A DNA stretch of 64,000 bases from Spartobacteria bacterium (GTDB lineage Bacteria; Verrucomicrobiota; Verrucomicrobiia; Chthoniobacterales; UBA10450). Of the stretch, positions 44,101 to 52,559 are shown piece by piece; position 1 is the stretch's first letter; every line of letters begins with the position of its first letter. A model generated the notes under the pieces. It searched no databases. It had not been told where the DNA came from and was given only the letters and a program-made list of their open reading frames with translations. A program made the position numbers and the translations under genes. The stretch lies in NCBI GenBank assembly GCA_003134785.1, contig PLCN01000018.1, forward strand, positions 1 to 64,000, given 5' to 3'.

Positions 44101-44473
44101 GCACCGCGATTGACAGGACAGTATTGTTCGCGTTCGGGTCGAAAGCGGTGTCGAGCGTGCCGTCCGGGTTCAGCCGGGCAATATGGTTGCGCATGACAGC
44201 CGCTCCGCCGTTGGGCGAGAGCATTGTAAAGTCGCCGCCGATGAGAATCTTGCCGTCCGGTTGGATGACGGCGACCTGAACCGCGCCGTTCGCGTTCGGG
44301 TCGAAACCGTCTAGCGCGGATTGCCCGCGCACCGCCGCCGCGCCGCCCGCCAGGAGCACGGCAACGGAAAACAATAAGAGCGTATCTTTCTTTGTCGCTT
44401 TAGATATTAGGGTGGTGAGCAGAGAGGCGACCCCAGTCAGTGCCGCCGTCCAAGTTGAGCGTGGAGTGATCAT
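41192..44473 (-). CDS. Giant secreted delta-60 repeat protein
   Basis: A 1093-residue exported protein. A hydrophobic signal lies at about 30-50 (LLLFSVAVLLAGGAAAVRGQ). Residues 55-740 contain 14 delta-60 repeats (TIGR02608) of about 49 residues, each with [11 protein letters not shown] and IARLDPTTG, a propeller-like array. A fibronectin-like connector follows (about 740-840). Two C-terminal modules of about 120 residues ([20 protein letters not shown] and its second copy) end the chain at VVEVYALQ. Likely a surface or adhesion protein; ligand unknown. It follows the ECF sigma/WD40 kinase pair on the same strand, 147 nt downstream. Confidence 0.85.
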   Translation of the reverse strand: MITPRSTWTAALTGVASLLTTLISKATKKDTLLLFSVAVLLAGGAAAVRGQSALDGFDPNANGAVQVAVIQPDGKILIGGDFTMLSPNGGAAVMRNHIARLNPDGTLDTAFDPNANNTVLSIAVQADGKILAGGLFTNIGGAARNFIARLDAATGAVDSFDPNANSFVASIAVQADGKILAGGQFNSIGGATRNLIARLNPTTGVADSFDPNADGVVYAIALQADGKILTGGVFTSIGGATRNRIARLDPTTGLADSFDPNADSFVASIALQADGKILAGGSFISIGGATRNRIARLDPTTGLADSFDPNASGLVYAIALQADGKILAGGVFTSIGGATRNRIARLDPTTGAADSFNPNPSNPSGVKSIAVQADGKILAGGQFTNIGGSTRNNIARLETDGGLDQTLDLNTLGTDVVATAVQADGKILIGGGFTSVLGVARNNIARLNSDGTLDTAFNPNANNLVLSIAVQADGEILAVGEFTSIGGATRNFIARLDPTTGVADSFNPNANNFVFAIAVQADGKILAGGGFTSIGGATRNSIARLDPTTGVADSFNPNANSAVTSIAVQADGKILAGGGFTSIGGATRNSIARLDPTTGVADSFNPNANHNVLSIVVQADGKILAGGEFTNIGGATRNSIARLDPTTGVADSFNPNANNSVLSIAVQADGKILAGGQFTSIGGATRNKIARLDPTTGVADSFNPNANNFVESIAVQTDGKILAGGGFTSIGGQMRSLFARLSNDTAALQSLAVTQSTITWTRDGSSPQFARVTFEFSTDTVHYALLGKPTAVGSNWIRTSLKLSTGKNLYIRTRGYYPSGQGNASESITESVWNVLIPTPATVLANISTRLQVETGDNVLIGGIIITGSQPKKIIIRAIGPSLPFTDQLADPILDLHDSTGALLETNDNWMDSPNKQAIIDSTIPPSNPLESAIVRSLAPGAYTAVVRGVNDGTGIGVVEAYDLDTAANSKLANISTRGLVQGGDNVLIAGTIVVGQTSQKVIIRALGPSLSVPGKLADPTLELHDGNGALLEANDNWVDSPNKQAIIDSTIPPTNDLESAIVRTLTPASYTAIVRSANNTTGIAVVEVYALQ
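42290..44110. repeat. 147-bp coding tandem repeats
   Basis: Inside the delta-60 gene the units are 147 bp (49 codons), and several successive copies are almost identical at the DNA level, differing at only a few bases around the NNFV, NSAV and NNSV positions. This points to recent unit expansion or gene conversion. Confidence 0.8.
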
Positions 44474-44620
44474 AGGCAGTAAGAGCTGTCTTGTTTATGG
44501 GAGAATCTCTCCCACCTCCTGCTAACGACTTTTTCCGGAAAGGTTTCAAACAATCTGCGGAATCGCGCGGTACACACCGCTGACGCCTCGTTCAGCCGCA
44601 CGATTTGCGCGCCTTGGATT

Positions 44621-47600
44621 TCAGCGCGTTGACCAATCCAGGCCGCGGGCCCGCAGTTCGCGGCGCAGCGCTGTGATGTCCCAGAGTTGGATCACCTGGT
44701 CAGCGCCGAGAGCAGCTAACTGTTCGCCGTCGCCGGTGAAGCGCAGGTGATCAAGACGCAGCGGCCGCGGTGTTTCCAGCGTGACAAGCGGCGTCGCGTC
44801 ACGAGCGTCGAACAGTGCGACGCGGTCATCCGTTTGCTGGACGGCAAGCATGTTGCCAACTGGGCTAAATGCGGCGGTGTAGCTGGCCAGGCGCCCTTCG
44901 CCTTCCGGCCCGATGCGAGGCCCTTTTTCCCAAGAACCGACGCGCCAGAGTTGATAACCGCCTCCCGTGGCGGTGAGAAGCCAGTGATTATCGCGGCTAA
45001 AGGCAACTAGCGCTGCCTCACCCTGCTCGAGATCGGCCACCGGCTGCCCCGTTTTCATATCCCAGACGCGCGCGCCGTTCTTCAGGTGCGCGCCGGCCGC
45101 CACCCACTTGCCGTCCGGCGAAAGCGCGACATCGAACGCATTCGGAAAATCGTGCAGATCCACCCGGCGTGATTCGGTGGGGCCAATCGAGATCACGGAA
45201 ACGTAATCGCGGCCGAGATATGAAATGGCAAGACGCTCGCCGTCTGCGCTCACATCGGTGAGGAAACACTGTGGATCCACCGGCAACGCCAGCGATTCCT
45301 TTCGCCCGACCATCAACGAACCGTCATTTCCGCGCTGCAACGTCCATCGGTGCAACCCACTCGTCCACGAAGAGGAATAGAGAGCGGTGTTGTCTGGCGC
45401 GAAACCCACGCCCACGTGCGCGGGCGGTCCAGGCAGGTTGTCTGGCAAGTCGAGCGGGCGTCCCGACTTCGCATCCCATAGTTGAATGCCTCCGTCCCCG
45501 GCCGATGCGAGTAACCGGCCGTCGTTACTCGTCGTGAGCGACCACGGGCGGTCGAGATCACGCGGTGGTTGCAGGACGCGAAGGATGTCGGTGGGCGTAA
45601 TCTCCAGCCAGCCCATTGTGTCATCGGCGAACTCGACGCCAAGCCGCCGATTGTCTGCGGAGAATTGCAGCGCGAGATCCGATCCCGGCGCGCTTCCCAA
45701 CAGCGCACCGCTGGAGACCTCCCAAAGCCGGAGCGCGTTGTCGAAACCGGTCGTAGCGAGCCAGGCGCCGTCGTGGCTGAAACAGACGCTTAGGATCGCA
45801 CCGAGATGGCCGCGCAACACATGCCGCAGTTCGCCCGTCAGCCCATCGTGAAGGTAAACCTGGTGATCCCACGAGCCGACCGCAACGAGCTTTCCGTCGG
45901 GACTCCAATCGACCGCGCTGTAGCCAGTGGATTGCCGGAACTCAAAGATCGGTTGTGCGCCATCCAGCGCTCGCACTTGGAAAATACCGTCGCGCGCGCC
46001 GGCCTTCGGCCCTTGTGACACATCGACCATGGCCAGCTTTTCACCGGTGGGACTAAAGGCGAGGCGATGGCACAACGGCGCGTCATCCCAGACTCGCCAG
46101 GGCCGCGCCGCGTCGATTTCGCCCTCTGCCGGAATATCATCGAGCCGGTAAAACGCAATGCCACCTTCCCGTCGCGCGAAGGCAAGAATGCGCCCGTCGG
46201 GCGTAAAAGCAGCATCGCCATTCGTCCAGAGGTCCAATCCGCGGAGACGCAGCAGCAACCGCCCGCTTGCCAGTTCCCAAACGAAGGACATTCCATCCAG
46301 TGATTTTGCGGCAAGAAAATGGCCGTCGCGGCTGAAGCCGTGGATCATTCCGATCGGGCCCGAGGGCGTTCGCAACCGGACGATCTCTGCGCGATCGCCG
46401 ATCCGCCGCACACTTAGCTCTCCCGGTTTGTCCTGGATGACATAATGCTCCAGCGTCGCGTCAAAGGAGGAAACGATATCGTTCGACGGTGGCCGCGCCC
46501 ATTTTGTGCCGGGACCGATGCCAACGAGCGCAAGCGCGGCGATGGTTTCATCGCGAACGGCGGCCGACCTGTGAATCTGCGCGGCCTTGTCCAGCGCGGC
46601 GAGACTCTCGAAGCGCTTCCCGGCTAGCCGCGACGCCCGCGCCTGGTCGAGATAAGAGCCATATAGTTTTTCGATCGCATCTTTCTCCGCGCTCAAGGCG
46701 CGATCGCGCGATCTGGCGATGCGGACAGCTCCGATGGTCGATCCAATGCCAGCCCCGAGCAACAAAAGGACGCACAACGCTACAAGCGACGCCGTGATTG
46801 GATTGCGCCGCGTCCAACTCCAAGCTCTCTCGACCGGAGTTGACGGGCGCGCGCGGATGGTCCGTCCTTCAAGCCAGCGTTCGAGATCGTCGGCCAACGC
46901 TGCGGCCGAACCGAAACGCGCGGCTGGCTCTTTGGCCAGACATTTCAAACAAATTACTTCCAGATCGCGGGGAACGCTGGGCTCGAGGATGCGCGGTGGT
47001 TCTGGCCTCGTCTCCGTGACGAGACGCAGAGTTTCCAGCGCCGTGTCCGCGACAAATGGCGGACGACCGGTCAGCAGTTCGTATAGAATCGCGCCTAGAC
47101 TGTAGGTGTCCGCCGCAGTCGTCAGTTCTGTGGAAGCGCCGGCGGCTTGTTCAGGCGCGATGTAATGCGGCGTGCCCAAAGCAGCGGGCGCGAGGGTGAG
47201 GCGGTTCTCGCGGCCGATCCATTTCGCCAGACCGAAGTCGGAAACGAACGGTGTGTGCTGCGACCCATCCAGTAAAATATTTCCTGGCTTGAGATCGCGA
47301 TGCAGGATCCCCCGCTGATGGGCGTGGTGAACCGCGCGCGCAATCGTTGCGACTAACGCCGCTGCGTCGCGCGGCTGGCCGCGAAACTTCTCTGCAGCTT
47401 CACGCAGGGTCCGGCCACTGACGAATCGCATGCTGTAAAAAGGAGTGCCTTCGACCTCTCCGGCTTCGTAGATCGGAAGAATGTGCGGATGATCGAGAGC
47501 GGCGATCGCCTCCGCTTCCGCGCGGAACCGCTCGAGCATGCCGGGCGTAGCCGCCTGCTCGGCGAGAATCATTTTCACCGCGACCTGACGATGAGACCCG

Positions 47601-47782
47601 TGCTGGATGGCACGAAAAACAACACCCATCCCGCCGCGACCAATCTCCTCGATCAGATCGTAATGAAATTCTGCGGCCGCTTCGGCCGATCCCTCCAGCA
47701 GGGCCGCATCCAATAAACAGACCGGACAGAGATCGCCGAGCGTTGTCGTCTCAATCTTTGCGGCGCATTTGGCACAGCGCAT
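44621..47782 (-). CDS. Serine/threonine protein kinase with WD40 repeats
   Basis: A 1053-residue membrane kinase. An N-terminal zinc-ribbon-like CAKC...CPVC (4-22) precedes a Hanks-type kinase: GRGGMG at 48-53, Lys70, HRDLKPGN at 161-168 and DFG at 182-184. All catalytic residues are present. A transmembrane helix lies at about 329-353. The remaining 650 residues contain WD40-type propeller repeats (YSAVDWSPDGKLVAVGSWDH, ILSVCFSHDGAWLATTGFDN). The upstream ECF sigma gene is 6 nt away. In Planctomycetes and Verrucomicrobiota such pairs are common, and the kinase probably controls the sigma factor or its target. Confidence 0.93.
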   Translation of the reverse strand: MRCAKCAAKIETTTLGDLCPVCLLDAALLEGSAEAAAEFHYDLIEEIGRGGMGVVFRAIQHGSHRQVAVKMILAEQAATPGMLERFRAEAEAIAALDHPHILPIYEAGEVEGTPFYSMRFVSGRTLREAAEKFRGQPRDAAALVATIARAVHHAHQRGILHRDLKPGNILLDGSQHTPFVSDFGLAKWIGRENRLTLAPAALGTPHYIAPEQAAGASTELTTAADTYSLGAILYELLTGRPPFVADTALETLRLVTETRPEPPRILEPSVPRDLEVICLKCLAKEPAARFGSAAALADDLERWLEGRTIRARPSTPVERAWSWTRRNPITASLVALCVLLLLGAGIGSTIGAVRIARSRDRALSAEKDAIEKLYGSYLDQARASRLAGKRFESLAALDKAAQIHRSAAVRDETIAALALVGIGPGTKWARPPSNDIVSSFDATLEHYVIQDKPGELSVRRIGDRAEIVRLRTPSGPIGMIHGFSRDGHFLAAKSLDGMSFVWELASGRLLLRLRGLDLWTNGDAAFTPDGRILAFARREGGIAFYRLDDIPAEGEIDAARPWRVWDDAPLCHRLAFSPTGEKLAMVDVSQGPKAGARDGIFQVRALDGAQPIFEFRQSTGYSAVDWSPDGKLVAVGSWDHQVYLHDGLTGELRHVLRGHLGAILSVCFSHDGAWLATTGFDNALRLWEVSSGALLGSAPGSDLALQFSADNRRLGVEFADDTMGWLEITPTDILRVLQPPRDLDRPWSLTTSNDGRLLASAGDGGIQLWDAKSGRPLDLPDNLPGPPAHVGVGFAPDNTALYSSSWTSGLHRWTLQRGNDGSLMVGRKESLALPVDPQCFLTDVSADGERLAISYLGRDYVSVISIGPTESRRVDLHDFPNAFDVALSPDGKWVAAGAHLKNGARVWDMKTGQPVADLEQGEAALVAFSRDNHWLLTATGGGYQLWRVGSWEKGPRIGPEGEGRLASYTAAFSPVGNMLAVQQTDDRVALFDARDATPLVTLETPRPLRLDHLRFTGDGEQLAALGADQVIQLWDITALRRELRARGLDWSTR

Positions 47783-47788
47783 TCGTCG

Positions 47789-48538
47789 TTAGGCCGCGGA
47801 GGCCAGAACCTTGCGCAGGTAAAGAATCTCATCGTCGATCTCGTCTGAACTGGAAACGGTGCGGCTGATTTCCTCACGAAGTTTCGAGCGGTAATCCCGT
47901 CGCAACCGATGAACCGTGGTCTTGACCGCACTCAGCGGGAGACCCAGCTGGTCGGCTGCGGTCTGGTAAGAAATCTCATCCAAATCGGAGGTAAGAAACG
48001 ACGAGAGTCCATCGAACAGCCGCTCTTTTCCGCGCGTGATGAAATCGGCGCGCAAGCCGGAGACAGTTTGTTCGAGAAGAGCGTTCGCCCAGCGCCTTTC
48101 GAAGATGGTTTCCGGCGTAACAGAATGGCCCGGTTCGAGCTCGTAACGCGCATTGGCCTCATCCGCATCGAGGCGAATCAGCTCGCGTCCCCCGCCCCTT
48201 TTCTGCGCGCAGGCGCGTTCGTTTTCATTCGCGAGAAAATTCTGGAGAGAAGAGAGAAGGAACGTGCGGAACTTTCCGCGGTGAGGATCCGCCTTGGCGA
48301 CGGCACCCTTTTCCTGCAAATGCAGACAGAACGCCTGCACGATATCCTCCGCGTCTGGTTCGCTGTAACCACGCCGGCGAACATAACCGTAAAGCGGATA
48401 CCAGTAAGTTTGGAAAAAACTCGCCAACGCTTCCTGCGCGCGAGGCGAATCGCTCTCACCCTCGCACGCCAGAACCATCGTCCAATGGGTCGTGTTAAAA
48501 TTGGCGGCGCCGGCGCCGTGGCGATGGACAGCTTCCAC
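47789..48538 (-). CDS. ECF sigma factor paired with a kinase
   Basis: A 249-residue sigma-70-like protein of the type seen beside Ser/Thr kinases. FNTTHWTMVLACEGESDSPR and FFQTYWYPLYGYVRRRGYSE are the family N-terminus, DAEDIVQAFCLHL is region 2, and YQTAADQLGLPLSAVKTTVH is region 4. It starts at GTG 48538. Together with the kinase 6 nt downstream it forms a signalling unit. Confidence 0.9.
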   Translation of the reverse strand: MEAVHRHGAGAANFNTTHWTMVLACEGESDSPRAQEALASFFQTYWYPLYGYVRRRGYSEPDAEDIVQAFCLHLQEKGAVAKADPHRGKFRTFLLSSLQNFLANENERACAQKRGGGRELIRLDADEANARYELEPGHSVTPETIFERRWANALLEQTVSGLRADFITRGKERLFDGLSSFLTSDLDEISYQTAADQLGLPLSAVKTTVHRLRRDYRSKLREEISRTVSSSDEIDDEILYLRKVLASAA

Positions 48539-48614
48539 CCGGTAAACCTATCGGGTCCGCAATTTGATGACAATGCTGGAGAAGGCCGCCCGGGCTGGGC
48601 TGTTCCCCCAAGGT

Positions 48615-48655
48615 CCCTCGTTCCCAAGTTAAACTTGGGAACGTGGGAACGAGGG
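48615..48655. repeat. Inverted repeat GTTCCCAAGTT type
   Basis: CCCTCGTTCCCAAGTT and CTTGGGAACG...GAACGAGGG form a long imperfect palindrome between the tRNA and the sigma gene. Confidence 0.6.
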
Positions 48656-48690
48656 CGAGGAAAAGAGCAGAGGAAAAGGAAGAAGAAGAG

Positions 48691-48771
48691 TGCTCGGGGG
48701 GGGACTTGAACCCCCATGCCTTGCGGCATACGCCCCTCAAACGTACGTGTCTGCCATTTCACCACCCGAGC
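48691..48771 (-). tRNA. tRNA-Leu (anticodon GAG)
   Basis: On the minus strand the acceptor arms GCTCGGG (48771-48765) and CCCGAGC pair. TGGTGAAATGGCAGAC is the D arm. The anticodon stem TACGT/GCGTA encloses the loop TTGAGGG with anticodon GAG. A long variable arm (TGCCGCAAGGCA) is typical of leucine tRNA, and GGGGGTTCAAGTCCCCC is the T arm. CCA is not encoded; A is the discriminator base. Confidence 0.93.
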
Positions 48772-48834
48772 GCGTGGAGAGTGAATGGTAAATCGTTGAT
48801 GGTGCCTCGCAAGTCCTGTTTGCCCCTCTCCAGT

Positions 48835-48900
48835 TCCTGCTCGTGCTCGAAGGGGAAACCAGATCGATCACGAGCAGGAGCACGAGCACGATTACGAGGA
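48835..48900. repeat. GTGCTC-type repeat, second copy
   Basis: TCCTGCTCGTGCTCG and the inverted GATCACGAGCAGGAGCACGA. It is related to the element at 4288-4349 and lies between the tRNA and the PHP gene. Confidence 0.6.
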
Positions 48901-48949
48901 GGACTGAAAACCGCGTTGCTTCCCGCGTTGCCAACCACAGATTGAATAA

Positions 48950-49753
48950 ATGCAGCCTGAGGCATCCGAGCGAGAGACCGATTGGATCAAGGTCGATCTC
49001 CATATCCACACGCTCGACGATCCGAAAGACGCGCTCGATTACTCGGCGCACGAACTCCTCGAACGCGCTCGTTCGCTCGGCTTTCGCGTGCTTGCCATCA
49101 CGCTGCACGATGCGGTCTTTGATCGCGCGGAGGTTTTCGCGGACGCGGCCCGGATGGGCATTCTTTTGATTCCCGCCGCCGAAGTCCGGCTCGAGGGGGC
49201 GGATGTGATCCTGCTCAACGTCAGCGCGAGCGAGATCGAGCCGCTGCGAAGCCTGAACGATCTGGAAAAGCTGCGCGCGAAGCGCGGCCCTTCTCTTTTC
49301 ACCATCGCGCCGCATCCGTTTTATGTGCTCGGTGGCTCGATGGGTGAAAAGCTAATCAAGAAAATCGATTGCTTCGATGCGATCGAGCTTTGTCATTTCT
49401 GGAGCCGCTTTTTCAATCCGAATCGCCGTGCGGTGGAAGTCGCTGCGCGGTTCCAGAAACCCTTGATCGCGACCTCGGACGCGCATCGCCTCCACGCCTT
49501 TGGATCCCACTACACGAGCATCCCGCGGCCGGCGGAGCTGACGGTGGAAAATGTCTTTGCGGCGCTGCGCCACGGGTCGTTGCGCCTAACGAGTCCGCCT
49601 TGCAATTTCGCCGATTTGATCAGCACGATCTATTGGGTCTTCGTCGCCCACCCCCGGCGGAGACGCGCCCGGCAGCAGGATCGGGAAGGTGTTCGAGCGG
49701 AAAATTGCTCGCCGCAGGAAGGAGATCACGTCACTCTTGAGTCCGATCGATAA
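48950..49753 (+). CDS. PHP-domain phosphoesterase
   Basis: A 267-residue PHP-family protein. DLHIHT at 16-21 gives the first metal ligands (Asp16, His18, His20), TIAPHPF the middle His, and ATSDAHRLHAF the late Asp-His pair. Relatives act on nucleotides, amino-acid precursors or DNA; the substrate here cannot be told. The last 40 residues (RRRRARQQDREGVR...) look unrelated to the domain and may be a read-through extension. The lipoprotein gene follows 22 nt later. Confidence 0.8.
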   Translation: MQPEASERETDWIKVDLHIHTLDDPKDALDYSAHELLERARSLGFRVLAITLHDAVFDRAEVFADAARMGILLIPAAEVRLEGADVILLNVSASEIEPLRSLNDLEKLRAKRGPSLFTIAPHPFYVLGGSMGEKLIKKIDCFDAIELCHFWSRFFNPNRRAVEVAARFQKPLIATSDAHRLHAFGSHYTSIPRPAELTVENVFAALRHGSLRLTSPPCNFADLISTIYWVFVAHPRRRRARQQDREGVRAENCSPQEGDHVTLESDR

Positions 49754-49775
49754 ACCTGAGAGAAAATGGGCTGAC

Positions 49776-50231
49776 ATGAAAAAATTCGTCTTTCTCTTTC
49801 TTGTGGCCGCGCTTGCCCTGAGCGGATGCGGATTGTTCAACTCCAAGAAAGACAAGAAGGAGCCGGTCAAGAAGCGGGCGAAGGCGGAGCTGCGAGAAGA
49901 CAACGCGGACGTTGATTTTCAAGCATTCGTCGGGCGGCTGAAAAAGGCCGTGGCCGCCCACGATGCGACCACGCTGGCTTCGATGATGACGGAAAATTTC
50001 GGCTACAGCCTCAACCCGGAAAAGTCCGGCGACGGGGTCTTCAAGTATTGGGATGAGAATGGTCTCTGGACGGAACTTGACGCGATCCTGACCGAGAAAT
50101 TCGCCAAGAAGGACGACTTCTGGGTCGCCCCACCACAGTTTGCGGACGACTCGCTGCACTATGACGGCTACCGGGTGGGCATTCGCCGGGTCAACGGGAG
50201 CTGGAAGTTCGTCTACTTCGTCAACGGCTAG
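49776..50231 (+). CDS. Lipoprotein with NTF2-like C-terminal region
   Basis: A 151-residue lipoprotein: MKKFVFLFLVAALALSGCGL has an LSGC lipobox (Cys18). A lysine-rich linker is followed by a roughly 110-residue domain (VDFQAFVGRLKKAVAAHDAT to VNGSWKFVYFVNG) with the shape of NTF2-like or DUF4440 proteins, a tentative match. ATG 49776 is chosen because it begins the signal peptide. Confidence 0.7.
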   Translation: MKKFVFLFLVAALALSGCGLFNSKKDKKEPVKKRAKAELREDNADVDFQAFVGRLKKAVAAHDATTLASMMTENFGYSLNPEKSGDGVFKYWDENGLWTELDAILTEKFAKKDDFWVAPPQFADDSLHYDGYRVGIRRVNGSWKFVYFVNG

Positions 50232-50256
50232 CAACCGGATGCGCAGCAGTTTTCAG

Positions 50257-50345
50257 CCACGGATAAACACGGATGAAAACAGGGATTGACCTGGTCCGCG
50301 CCGTCCATTCGCTCCTATCCGTGTTTCATCCGTGTTAATCCGTGG
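50257..50345. repeat. CACGGAT-type inverted repeat
   Basis: 22-nt arms starting CCACGGATAAACACGGATGA at 50257 and ending with its complement at 50345, one mismatch between arms. The FabZ-like gene start codon (GTG 50342) lies inside the right arm. Confidence 0.75.
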
Positions 50346-50782
50346 CCAACTCCTCTCCTTTCCTTGGCTTGCCGCATCGGCCGCCGTTCGTTTTCGTGCG
50401 CGAAATTCTTAGGTGCGATCCGGGTCTTTCCGTTGAAGCTGCGACGTCATTTGCCAGCGACGATCCGATGTTTGCCGGACATTTTCCCGGCAATCCGCTC
50501 GTACCGGGAGTCATCCTGACGGAAGCGCTCGCGCAAACGGCCGGCATCGCCGCCGCTTCCGGTTATCCCGACGAGACGAAGCCGCTCTTTCTGCTTTCCG
50601 CCATCCGCGGCATGAAGTTTTTTCGCGCGGTTCGCCCCGAGGAACGGATCGATCTTCGCGCGGAGAAATTGGCGCAGGTGGACGACTTGGTGCAATTTAA
50701 GGTCGAGGCCAGCGTGAAAGGCGTGCGGGTTGCGGAAGGGCAACTCGTCTTAAGCATGGCGGCGGATTCAAAAGGAAATTAG
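50342..50782 (+). CDS. FabZ/FabA-like 3-hydroxyacyl-ACP dehydratase
   Basis: A 146-residue hot-dog-fold protein. PHRPPFVFVREI at 11-22, then FAGHFPGNPLVPG at 44-56 with His47, and the TEALAQTAG helix with Glu61, match the FabZ catalytic pair. It could dehydrate 3-hydroxyacyl-ACP in fatty acid or lipid synthesis, although the main FabZ of the organism may lie elsewhere. GTG start at 50342 inside a repeat arm; the next in-frame Met (DDPMFAG) is too late for the domain. Confidence 0.82.
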   Translation: MANSSPFLGLPHRPPFVFVREILRCDPGLSVEAATSFASDDPMFAGHFPGNPLVPGVILTEALAQTAGIAAASGYPDETKPLFLLSAIRGMKFFRAVRPEERIDLRAEKLAQVDDLVQFKVEASVKGVRVAEGQLVLSMAADSKGN

Positions 50783-50839
50783 GGACATGCGGAAGCTCGT
50801 CCCTCCGATTTAGGTTAGCATTTCAAACTTCTGAAAACT

Positions 50840-51640
50840 GTGGATACCCTGTCTCCGACTTCGCGGCCGCGATTTGCCGTCATCATTCCTGCTTGTGATG
50901 AAGAGGAATGCATCGGTCGCGTGCTCGATGAATTATCCGCGACGCTCGATCCCGAGAAATTCGCCCTCGTGGTGGGAGTGAACGGTTCGGTGGATCGAAC
51001 CGCCGCGATCGCACGCGCGCACGGAGCGCTCGTCGCGGAGACGGCAGAGCGCGGATATGGCTACGGTTGTCAAAGCGCCATCGATCTGGTCAGCGCGATG
51101 CTTCCGCAAGTGCGCGCTTATATTTTTGTGGCGGGCGACGGCGCCAGTGATCCGCAGGATGTGCGCAAGCTCGTCGATGCCTACGAGCAGGGTTATGCCT
51201 TTGTTCTCGGGGCGCGGACCGGCCAGTTGGGCAACTGGCAGGTGATGAAGCTCTCGCACGTCATCGCAAATTTTGCGCTGGCTCTCTGGTGCGGGCTTTT
51301 GGCGCGCCGCTGGTTTAAGGATCTCGCGCCGCTGCGTCTGATCGACCGGCAATTATTCGAAGCCATCGCGCCGGCTGAGAAAAAATTTGGATGGACGATC
51401 GAGCCGCAAATTGCCGCGGCCCGTTTGGGTGCGGCGATCTGCGAGGTGCCGGCGCGAGAACGGCCGCGCCTGGCCGGAACGCAAAAAGTATCCGGCGTAA
51501 CCTGGCGGCGCACGTTTGTCATTGGCTGCCGCATTCTGGCGGCCGGGTGGCGCGCGCGTTTGCGTTTTAATCGGAAAGCGGCCGTGGAATTTCGGCGGCG
51601 GGAAAAAGAATTCGTCGCGCAACCGCAGCGTGGATTGTAA
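50840..51640 (+). CDS. Glycosyltransferase family 2
   Basis: A 266-residue GT-A fold transferase. AVIIPACDEEECIGRVLDEL is the nucleotide-sugar binding start, GVNGSVDRTAAIARAHGA the second part, and AGDGASDP the acidic metal site. Near the C-terminus there are two hydrophobic stretches but no firm membrane helix. It may add a sugar to a lipid carrier, as dolichol-phosphate-mannose synthase-like enzymes do. It starts at GTG 50840 and overlaps the ChaN-like gene by 11 nt. Confidence 0.82.
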   Translation: MDTLSPTSRPRFAVIIPACDEEECIGRVLDELSATLDPEKFALVVGVNGSVDRTAAIARAHGALVAETAERGYGYGCQSAIDLVSAMLPQVRAYIFVAGDGASDPQDVRKLVDAYEQGYAFVLGARTGQLGNWQVMKLSHVIANFALALWCGLLARRWFKDLAPLRLIDRQLFEAIAPAEKKFGWTIEPQIAAARLGAAICEVPARERPRLAGTQKVSGVTWRRTFVIGCRILAAGWRARLRFNRKAAVEFRRREKEFVAQPQRGL

Positions 51641-52559
51641 CAGCCTGCTCTGGTCGCGCGAGCATCCGCGCCGGTTGCTCTTCTCTTTTTCGCTCGCGTG
51701 CTTCGTCGCGATTCTCGCGCTTTGCTCGAGCTGCGCGTTTTTTCGCAGTCAGCCGCCATTGCCAAAACACGCGGCGATCGAATCAAAGGTCGCACCGGAA
51801 GCGGACGAAAAATTCGACGCACTCGTTCAGAACGCGGACATCATATATTTTCCCACCGAACTGCTCGAACTCGCGTCGCGCTCCGAGCCGGCGTGGAAAT
51901 TGGTCGAGGCCGTGCACCGGCATGGAGGTTCCTTCGCGATCGGTACCGATCTCATCGGCGGCGAAGCCCAAGCGTTACTGGACCAGTGGCAGAAGCAGCC
52001 AAGCCCGACCGCTAACCTGATTCCTCAACTGCGCCTCACCGGAACCGCGCGCGAACGCGAAAGCTGTCGCGCCTTGCTGAGCGAAACAACCAAGCGGGCG
52101 GCAGGCCTTTTGGCGCTGGGTTGTTCGCCGGACGTTCTCGCCGCGCCGCCCAGTTCGCCCGGACGCGAAGAGATCGCGCGAAAGTTTCAGCCTCCCACCG
52201 ACGATTTTCAATTATTCGCCGAACGCCTGGCCGCCGCCCGCGGAATGAACGAACAGAAGTTGCGCGAGGTTTATGAGACCGCCGTGCTCGAAGAACAATT
52301 CGCGGCCGATCGGATCGCGGGACATTTTCGCGCTCATGGCGAGGAGAAGCTGCTCGTCTTCGTTCGTCGCCTGCATCTCGGGAGCGTTCGAGGCGTGCCC
52401 TATTTCGTGGCGCAAAAAATAAAAACGCGGCAACTGGTGCTCGATTCGAGACCGCACGCGCCTTCGCGTTCTCAGCTAATGGCGTTGACTGGCCGGGCCG
52501 CTCTGGGGCTGGCCGGGCTCGAGGTCGTAGATGGCCCCCCACTCGCCGGTCGCAACTAG
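51630..52559 (+). CDS. ChaN/DUF399-like lipoprotein
   Basis: A 309-residue lipoprotein. GTG 51630 overlaps the glycosyltransferase stop, and the signal LLFSFSLACFVAILALCSSC gives a lipobox Cys. The mature part (ADIIYFPTELLELA, LVEAVHRHGGSFAIGTD, then a C-terminal LLVFVRRLHLGSVRGVPYFV) follows the outline of ChaN/TIKI-like haem-binding or peptidase-like proteins. The family's usual GEHH-type residues are not clear, so the activity is in doubt. Its last 84 nt overlap the convergent membrane protein gene. Confidence 0.6.
   Translation: MDCNSLLWSREHPRRLLFSFSLACFVAILALCSSCAFFRSQPPLPKHAAIESKVAPEADEKFDALVQNADIIYFPTELLELASRSEPAWKLVEAVHRHGGSFAIGTDLIGGEAQALLDQWQKQPSPTANLIPQLRLTGTARERESCRALLSETTKRAAGLLALGCSPDVLAAPPSSPGREEIARKFQPPTDDFQLFAERLAAARGMNEQKLREVYETAVLEEQFAADRIAGHFRAHGEEKLLVFVRRLHLGSVRGVPYFVAQKIKTRQLVLDSRPHAPSRSQLMALTGRAALGLAGLEVVDGPPLAGRN

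Noticed and set aside
42290-44110. Regular repeats considered as a CRISPR array
   Set aside because: The units are 147 bp, in frame, head to tail without spacers, and encode protein repeats. No cas genes are present.
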